From Promethearchaeota archaeon (GTDB lineage: Archaea; Asgardarchaeota; Lokiarchaeia; Sigynarchaeales; SOKP01), in NCBI GenBank assembly GCA_014729315.1, contig WJKD01000432.1:1-10150 (forward strand): 10,150 nucleotides of DNA, given 5' to 3'. Each line of letters starts with the position of its first letter. Within the stretch, counting starts at the first letter, position 1. The notes under the pieces are model-generated. The model saw only the letters and a list, made by a program, of their open reading frames with translations, searched no databases and had not been told where the DNA came from. This document shows, piece by piece, positions 6,051 through 10,150 of the stretch. Position numbers and translations under genes: made by a program.

Positions 6051-7292
6051 CTAATCCATCCACAACCCACTCATCGGAACCGCAAACAAATTTTCCCCAA
6101 AAGGCACGGTGCTGTTTCCGGTGTACATCACAATACCCCGAATGAATTTTCCCCCGACCAAACTCCTTAATTCCTTTAGTCCGGCAAAATCGGAAGCACG
6201 GACTGTGGCGGCGGCTTTGACTTCAATCCCCACAATGTGATCGGCGCGATTCTCTAACACAAAATCGACTTCTTTGCCGGAAACAGAGCGATAGTAAAAT
6301 ATATTCGGCATTGTTGCGCTCCAGGTTGCCTGTTTGGATAATTCCTGCATCACAAAACTTTCCGTTAACTGACCCACATATTTTGGATTCGCCTCTAACT
6401 GACTTTGTCCGGCGCCCATTAGGTAACTGAATAAGCCGGTGTCTGTCAGGTACAGTTTGGGAGTCTTTATCAATCGTTTGCCGACATTTCTGAACCAGGC
6501 GGGCAGCCGCTTGACAAGAAACGTGGCTTCCAATAACGCCAGATAGCGTTTAAGTGTCATCATTACCAAACCAGTATCACGGGACAGGCTGCTCATATTC
6601 GCCAGATTTCCGCTTTGATTGGCGATTAGCGACAGCAGTTGCGGAAACTGCTGTAAACCTTCGATTTTGGATATCTCAGTTATATCACGACTTAAGATTG
6701 TTGCGATATATGATTTGAACCAGGCAAGCTGTCTTCTCTCGGAGGTTAATTTATGAATTTCCGGATAGCCGCCTTTAATCATCTTTTCCATCAAATCTAT
6801 TCGCGAAATTTCATTCTCATCGTGAATAAAAGAAAAATCTTTTGAGAACAGATGATCAATGAACATTGATTTTTTCTGAATTATTTCATCACAGGAAAAC
6901 GGCCAGAGCGTTATTATTTCGACGCGGCCTGCAAGTGATTCCGATAGTTTGGGTAACATCAGAACATTTGCAGAGCCGGTCAGTAAAAATTTTCCGGGCT
7001 GACGATTTTTGTCGACCAGTTGTTTAATCGTTAAAAACAACTGCGGCGCACGTTGAATTTCATCAATAATGAGCTTCTTTTTAAAAGCAGATAGATAGCC
7101 CACAGGATCATTTGTGGCAGCATTAAGCACACTATAGTCATCGAGCGTTACATAATCAAAATCATATTTTTTAGCGATCCATTGCACAAGTGTGCTTTTG
7201 CCGGTCTGTCTGGCGCCATTCAACAAAACGACAGGGCTGACAGTTAATGCGTCGAGGATTTCTTCGGTAATATTGCGCGGAATATATATCAT
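6051..7292 (-). CDS. AAA_14/DUF4143 ATPase with nuclease-like C-terminal domain
   Basis: This 413-aa protein belongs to the large DUF4143 ATPase family. Residues about 16-135 form an AAA_14 ATPase: Walker A NGARQTGKST (25-34), Walker B KKLIIDEIQ (72-80, with Asp77 and Glu78) and a sensor-like LLTGSAN (103-109). KGGYPEIH and ILSRDITEI introduce the DUF4143 region, which includes a winged-helix-like part (about 230-300) and ends in GKEVDFVLENRADHIVGIEV (339-358). That last block has the D...ExK layout of a PD-(D/E)XK fold (Asp343, Glu357, Lys359). Length and domain order are normal, so it looks intact. The family is abundant in anaerobes and environmental bacteria, often multicopy, and its function is unclear. 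A promoter with an overlapping palindrome lies upstream. A damaged homologue sits at 9918-10150 in the same orientation. Confidence 0.92.
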   Translation of the reverse strand: MIYIPRNITEEILDALTVSPVVLLNGARQTGKSTLVQWIAKKYDFDYVTLDDYSVLNAATNDPVGYLSAFKKKLIIDEIQRAPQLFLTIKQLVDKNRQPGKFLLTGSANVLMLPKLSESLAGRVEIITLWPFSCDEIIQKKSMFIDHLFSKDFSFIHDENEISRIDLMEKMIKGGYPEIHKLTSERRQLAWFKSYIATILSRDITEISKIEGLQQFPQLLSLIANQSGNLANMSSLSRDTGLVMMTLKRYLALLEATFLVKRLPAWFRNVGKRLIKTPKLYLTDTGLFSYLMGAGQSQLEANPKYVGQLTESFVMQELSKQATWSATMPNIFYYRSVSGKEVDFVLENRADHIVGIEVKAAATVRASDFAGLKELRSLVGGKFIRGIVMYTGNSTVPFGENLFAVPMSGLWMD

Positions 7293-7314
7293 GATTATTT
7301 ACCATTTATTGTTA

Positions 7315-7343
7315 GATAATTTAACACTTACTGTTAAATTATC
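7315..7343. promoter_or_regulatory. Perfect palindromic operator upstream of the DUF4143 ATPase
   Basis: GATAATTTAACA (7315-7326) and TGTTAAATTATC (7332-7343) are exact 12-bp inverted repeats with a 5-bp centre, 22 bp upstream of the ATPase ATG. The distal arm contains the candidate -10 box of the ATPase promoter, so a dimeric repressor bound here would block transcription. No T-run follows, and it lies before a start codon, so an operator is more likely than a terminator. Confidence 0.6.
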
Positions 7344-7364
7344 ACAATTTTCATTTAATGTCAA
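7338..7364 (-). promoter_or_regulatory. Sigma-70-type promoter of the DUF4143 ATPase
   Basis: On the - strand, a perfect TTGACA (7364-7359) and GATAAT (7343-7338, five of six) are 15 bp apart. A shift to ATAATT or TAATTT gives spacing of 16 or 17. The -10 box is about 45 bp before the ATG at 7292 and lies inside the palindrome. The perfect -35 box and the position make this the most convincing promoter in the window, although the 15-bp spacing is short. Confidence 0.55.
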
Positions 7365-7423
7365 GTGATATTTTGCAATTTTAAAAATCACAAAATGTTA
7401 CCAAATATTTAGCAAATTTTTAT

Positions 7424-7445
7424 TGCATTTATCTATTAAAATGCA
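7424..7445. repeat. Short inverted repeat upstream of the metalloprotease gene
   Basis: TGCATTT (7424-7430) and AAATGCA (7439-7445) are exact inverted repeats with an 8-bp centre, in the 304-bp divergent gap between the ATPase and the lipoprotein. This gap holds the ATPase promoter on its left side. No convincing promoter was found for the lipoprotein; its leader (about 7500-7596) has a second purine-rich GGAGG with no reading frame behind it. Confidence 0.35.
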
Positions 7446-7596
7446 TATTTTAAAACTTCACAAAGCAGAATTATACAATCCCCTGATCTCTACAGTCATT
7501 CAATAAACAACTGATTATTCACTTTTATGGAGGAATAATTAGCCCCCACATAAATAGGAACCGCAAATTACACCGCGAAAGAATAGGAGACATCAA

Positions 7597-9807
7597 ATGA
7601 AGAAACATGCAATTCTGTTATTTGTATTGGCACTACTCATTTTGCACTCGTGTTCAGGAAAAAAATCAACGAATCCAACAGAAGTAGAAGATACATTGTT
7701 GGCAACTCTGACTGTGGATTCGGAAGGTGGCACGCTTACTTCGGAAAAATTCTCGCTGCAAATTCCTGCGGGTGCGCTGGCAGCTCCGGCTGAAATGAAA
7801 TTGTATGCACCCGAACAGCAAAGTCCACTGGGCGCGGATGCCATCACCGATTTTTTTATGGTCGAGGGGATGCCGTCCGAATTTTCAAAGCCATTGAGAA
7901 TACTACTGAAACACAGCGCTGAACTTACAGACGGAGGCGTCGTCGGGGTGGGAGAAAAATCGTATATTAAAAGTCTGGATTTGACACAGGAGATATACCG
8001 ACTGATCGCGGCGAAAGATTCAGCCGGATTTCTGGTGTTTCAATTGCCGGTTCCCGCGGCAGGCTCTGCCAATAAATTAAAATTAGGGAAAATTTTCGAT
8101 AGCCGGATTTCCGATGAAACGCTCTATTTTCAGGGTTCTGATTTCATTACAAGTGTTTTATCGAGCCAGGGACATTTTAAGATCGAGACGACGCTTAAAT
8201 CAGTATCCAGGAACAGTCTCACGGAGCTGGGTAATCATCTCGAGGAATCGTTTTCCGTTCTCAAATCGTTGGGATTCGAGCATGAGGAAAAAGGTGAATA
8301 CCCAATCGACGTTACGGTTCTCCCATTGGATGACGAAAACTATGGTTCCTACAGTTATTCAATGTTTTATGGACCCTACATGGAATTCAACAGCAAAAAG
8401 ATGGCTGAGGCAGAGGAGCTCAGACTTACCGCCGGACATGAATTTTTTCATCTGGTGCAGGGCTTGTATGATAACCGGAATGCATATTCAAAATCAAAAT
8501 TTTCTTCGGATCACGAATGGCTGGATGAGGCAACCGCAGTCTGGATTGAGGAAAAATTTACCACGACGCCAAATTTCGTGTCCTCTGTCCGTGGCGGAAA
8601 TGAGTTGGCGCCGCTGAATGGCGCGGAAAAAGACGCAGCCGATAATGCACGACATCATGGATACGGAATGTCGGCTGCGATTAAGTATCTGACAGGGCAA
8701 TATAACGAGGACAGGCTGGTTCAAATTTATCAGCAGATATTCCGCGGTTACAAACCAGTACCCGCGATCGAGAAAAGCACGGAAGGTGCGTCATCGTGGT
8801 ATGGGATATTTCTGCGTGACTATATTTTGGGAAAATTGTACGGATTACTGCCATCTTTCTGGGTACCACGTGTACACGGAGAATTCAGTATCGATACGGA
8901 TGCAGATACGCTCGAGACATTCACCGATCAATTGCCGGATTTGTCGGGACGTCTGTATCGAATCGCTTTGAATTACCCGGACATTGATTCTTCGGCGACG
9001 CTTGAATTCACCGCCAGTGGAGGCGAGAATGAAATTACTGTGTTTAAATACAAAAGTAAAACGATTCAATATCTGGACAGTGGCAGTGGAAATTTATCGA
9101 TTCCAGATGTGCGTATTATGAAAGATGAGGGCTGGCATTTAATTACTCTTCTCACTAACAAACGTTCGGTCTCGCCTCACACGGAATCATCCGAAATAAA
9201 TCTGGAGATCAGATTAAAAGAGCCACCTGAATACAATGAATGCTTCGTCGATCTGACAGCAAAAGGGAACTTCCAACGCCGTTTCCATGCCTATCCGGAC
9301 AGTATCAAAAATTATGAAAATCAAACTATCTGGCACGTCACAGCATTCCCAAAGGGAAAATTTAAGGGCAATACATTCAGCGCGACCTGGGATACCACGC
9401 ATACAGACGGATGGTTTGAGCGCGGGACGATGACTGCCAAAGTGAATGAGGCATGGGATATAGTTACAGAGGTAACGATAAATGAAACGTTCGGTTATCC
9501 CGAGGGACATGTGATTTATTCAGAAACGGTTTATACGTTTAAGATTGAAAATATTCCATTTGATTCCGAATGGATGGGTGTACGAGCTTATGAAGTTAGT
9601 GGCGCACAAACCTGTCCTGCAATTACACAACTGGATTTAACAACTACGACGGCGGCTTATACGGAAACGCTCACTGAATATATCTGCAATGAAGACAGCG
9701 AGATCGATGTCGAGTTCTGGAGTCCGTTAAACGGGTTGAAAAAAGCAATCGAGAAAGAGCGCGCTGAGAGGAAATTGAAACAGCGCAAAAATATTGTTGT
9801 GGAGTAA
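7597..9807 (+). CDS. Large lipoprotein with ZU5-like segment and HExxH metalloprotease core
   Basis: The 736-aa product starts with a lipoprotein signal peptide: MKKH, a hydrophobic run, then the lipobox LHSC with Cys19, followed by a Ser/Lys/Asn/Thr-rich linker. Residues about 38-75 (VDSEGGTLTSEKFSLQIPAG) resemble the start of a ZU5 domain. Residues about 200-420 carry a zinc peptidase core: TAGHEFFHLVQGLYD supplies HEFFH (281-285), and EWLDEATAVWIEE supplies Glu311 about 25 residues later, the gluzincin arrangement. The C-terminal 300 residues are beta-rich with no domain I recognise, and the end (KAIEKERAERKLKQRK) is a basic helix. AGGAG lies 7 nt before the ATG at 7597. The protein is expected to be anchored in the outer membrane and to face the periplasm or surface. 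The substrate is unknown. Base composition is more GC-rich than the defence block. Confidence 0.85.
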   Translation: MKKHAILLFVLALLILHSCSGKKSTNPTEVEDTLLATLTVDSEGGTLTSEKFSLQIPAGALAAPAEMKLYAPEQQSPLGADAITDFFMVEGMPSEFSKPLRILLKHSAELTDGGVVGVGEKSYIKSLDLTQEIYRLIAAKDSAGFLVFQLPVPAAGSANKLKLGKIFDSRISDETLYFQGSDFITSVLSSQGHFKIETTLKSVSRNSLTELGNHLEESFSVLKSLGFEHEEKGEYPIDVTVLPLDDENYGSYSYSMFYGPYMEFNSKKMAEAEELRLTAGHEFFHLVQGLYDNRNAYSKSKFSSDHEWLDEATAVWIEEKFTTTPNFVSSVRGGNELAPLNGAEKDAADNARHHGYGMSAAIKYLTGQYNEDRLVQIYQQIFRGYKPVPAIEKSTEGASSWYGIFLRDYILGKLYGLLPSFWVPRVHGEFSIDTDADTLETFTDQLPDLSGRLYRIALNYPDIDSSATLEFTASGGENEITVFKYKSKTIQYLDSGSGNLSIPDVRIMKDEGWHLITLLTNKRSVSPHTESSEINLEIRLKEPPEYNECFVDLTAKGNFQRRFHAYPDSIKNYENQTIWHVTAFPKGKFKGNTFSATWDTTHTDGWFERGTMTAKVNEAWDIVTEVTINETFGYPEGHVIYSETVYTFKIENIPFDSEWMGVRAYEVSGAQTCPAITQLDLTTTTAAYTETLTEYICNEDSEIDVEFWSPLNGLKKAIEKERAERKLKQRKNIVVE

Positions 9808-9859
9808 TGATTCATCTATATACATGCTCAAGATCCGACGTGTCTTTGGCTGTAACTAC

Positions 9860-9898
9860 TCAGCTATTAGTTAGCTGTTGGCTATTAGCTTTTAGAGG
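9860..9898. repeat. Degenerate heptad repeats (TTAGCTN type)
   Basis: TCAGCTA (9860-9866), four bases TTAG, then TTAGCTG, TTGGCTA, TTAGCTT and TTAGAGG (9871-9898) repeat a 7-bp unit. They lie between the lipoprotein stop codon and the broken ATPase copy. Simple heptad arrays like this are common intergenic filler in many genomes and may mark the breakpoint where the ATPase copy lost its 3' end. Confidence 0.5.
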
Positions 9899-9917
9899 TA
9901 TTGTAACTGCTACAGTT

Positions 9918-10150
9918 GAATTCGCTTCTAACTGAATTTGCCCGGTGCCCATTAAATAACTGAATAAACCGGTGTTCGTCAAGTACAGTTTGGGCGTCAT
10001 TATCAATCGCTTGCCGACATTCCTGAAACAGGCTGGCAGCCGCTTGACCATAAATGTGGCTCCCAATAAATATTATTTAAACCAGGCAAGCCTTCTTCTC
10101 TCGGATGTTAATTTGTGAATCTCCGGATAGCCGCCCTTAATCATTTTTTC
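9918..10150 (-). pseudogene. Broken second copy of the DUF4143 ATPase (continues beyond window)
   Basis: Read on the - strand from the right edge, the sequence encodes MIKGGYPEIHKLTSERRRLA followed by WFK, equal to residues 171-193 of the ATPase at 6051-7292. A TAA follows directly. The same frame then resumes with YLLGATFMVKRLPACFRNVG, equal to residues from about 251 on, and continues to QLEAN (about 301) before similarity ends near 9918. Residues about 194-250 are therefore missing and the last 110 residues are absent. By eye, 9918-10069 matches 6385-6536 at about 85% (22 differences in 152). The ATPase domain would lie to the right of the window. A decayed paralogue explains the stop codon, the deletion and the missing 3' end; a sequencing error would not. 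Confidence 0.85.

Noticed and set aside
8114..8617. 167-codon + strand frame inside the lipoprotein gene
   Set aside because: It is an out-of-frame shadow of the metalloprotease coding region, with an Arg/Trp/Ser-rich translation and no domain.
9860..9898. Heptad repeats as a CRISPR array
   Set aside because: The units are 7 bp and contiguous with no spacers, so they are simple degenerate tandem repeats.

Overview
The window looks like a chromosomal segment of a Gram-negative bacterium from the Fibrobacterota-Chlorobiota-Bacteroidota (FCB) side of the tree that uses the type IX secretion system (T9SS). Calditrichota, KSB1, Ignavibacteriota or Marinimicrobia are the best fits. This rests on the textbook T9SS sorting tail at the left edge (FNPxT...GSYTVRFDASHLPSGIY...KKMLLVR) and on a large lipoprotein with a Ser-Cys lipobox on the right. 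The taxon is inferred from these family traits; nothing here is phylogenetically decisive.

Layout from left to right. (1) 1-309: the 3' end of a secreted-protein gene with a T9SS tail, followed by a strong GC-rich hairpin. (2) 451-1411: a toxin-antitoxin pair on the + strand. The antitoxin is a DUF433 domain fused to an excisionase/MerR-type HTH, and the toxin is a PIN-domain RNase; the genes overlap by 23 bp. (3) 1682-5381: a visibly AT-rich block of five genes, all on the - strand. In transcription order they are an unrecognised helical 232-aa protein, a beta-class DNA methyltransferase, a NotI-family restriction endonuclease (coupled by an ATGA overlap), a ThsB-type TIR-like protein (MTH538/PF08937 type) and a three-helix membrane protein. 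(4) 5382-6050: a gene-poor stretch with a perfect hairpin, a pyrimidine-rich tract and a truncated HTH gene. (5) 6051-7292 (-): an AAA_14/DUF4143 ATPase whose promoter overlaps a perfect 12-bp palindrome. (6) 7597-9807 (+): a 736-aa lipoprotein with a ZU5-like segment and an HExxH...E metalloprotease core. (7) 9860-10150: heptad repeats and a broken second copy of the DUF4143 ATPase with an internal deletion.

The most interesting part is the five-gene - strand block. A restriction-modification pair of the NotI family is followed after 40 bp by a TIR-like gene, and 4 bp later by a small membrane protein. No ThsA-type sensor (SIR2-SLOG or TM-macro) is visible. The reading offered here is a composite defence locus. 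Restriction would be the first layer. The TIR-like enzyme plus membrane protein would be a second, abortive layer in which a TIR product, or direct contact, triggers membrane disruption. The upstream 232-aa protein may be a third, unclassified component. The toxin-antitoxin pair converging on the block, the relic HTH and the duplicated, decaying ATPase all suggest a mobile or defence-island neighbourhood between conserved secreted-protein genes. The TIR/membrane mechanism is inference and is not shown by the sequence.
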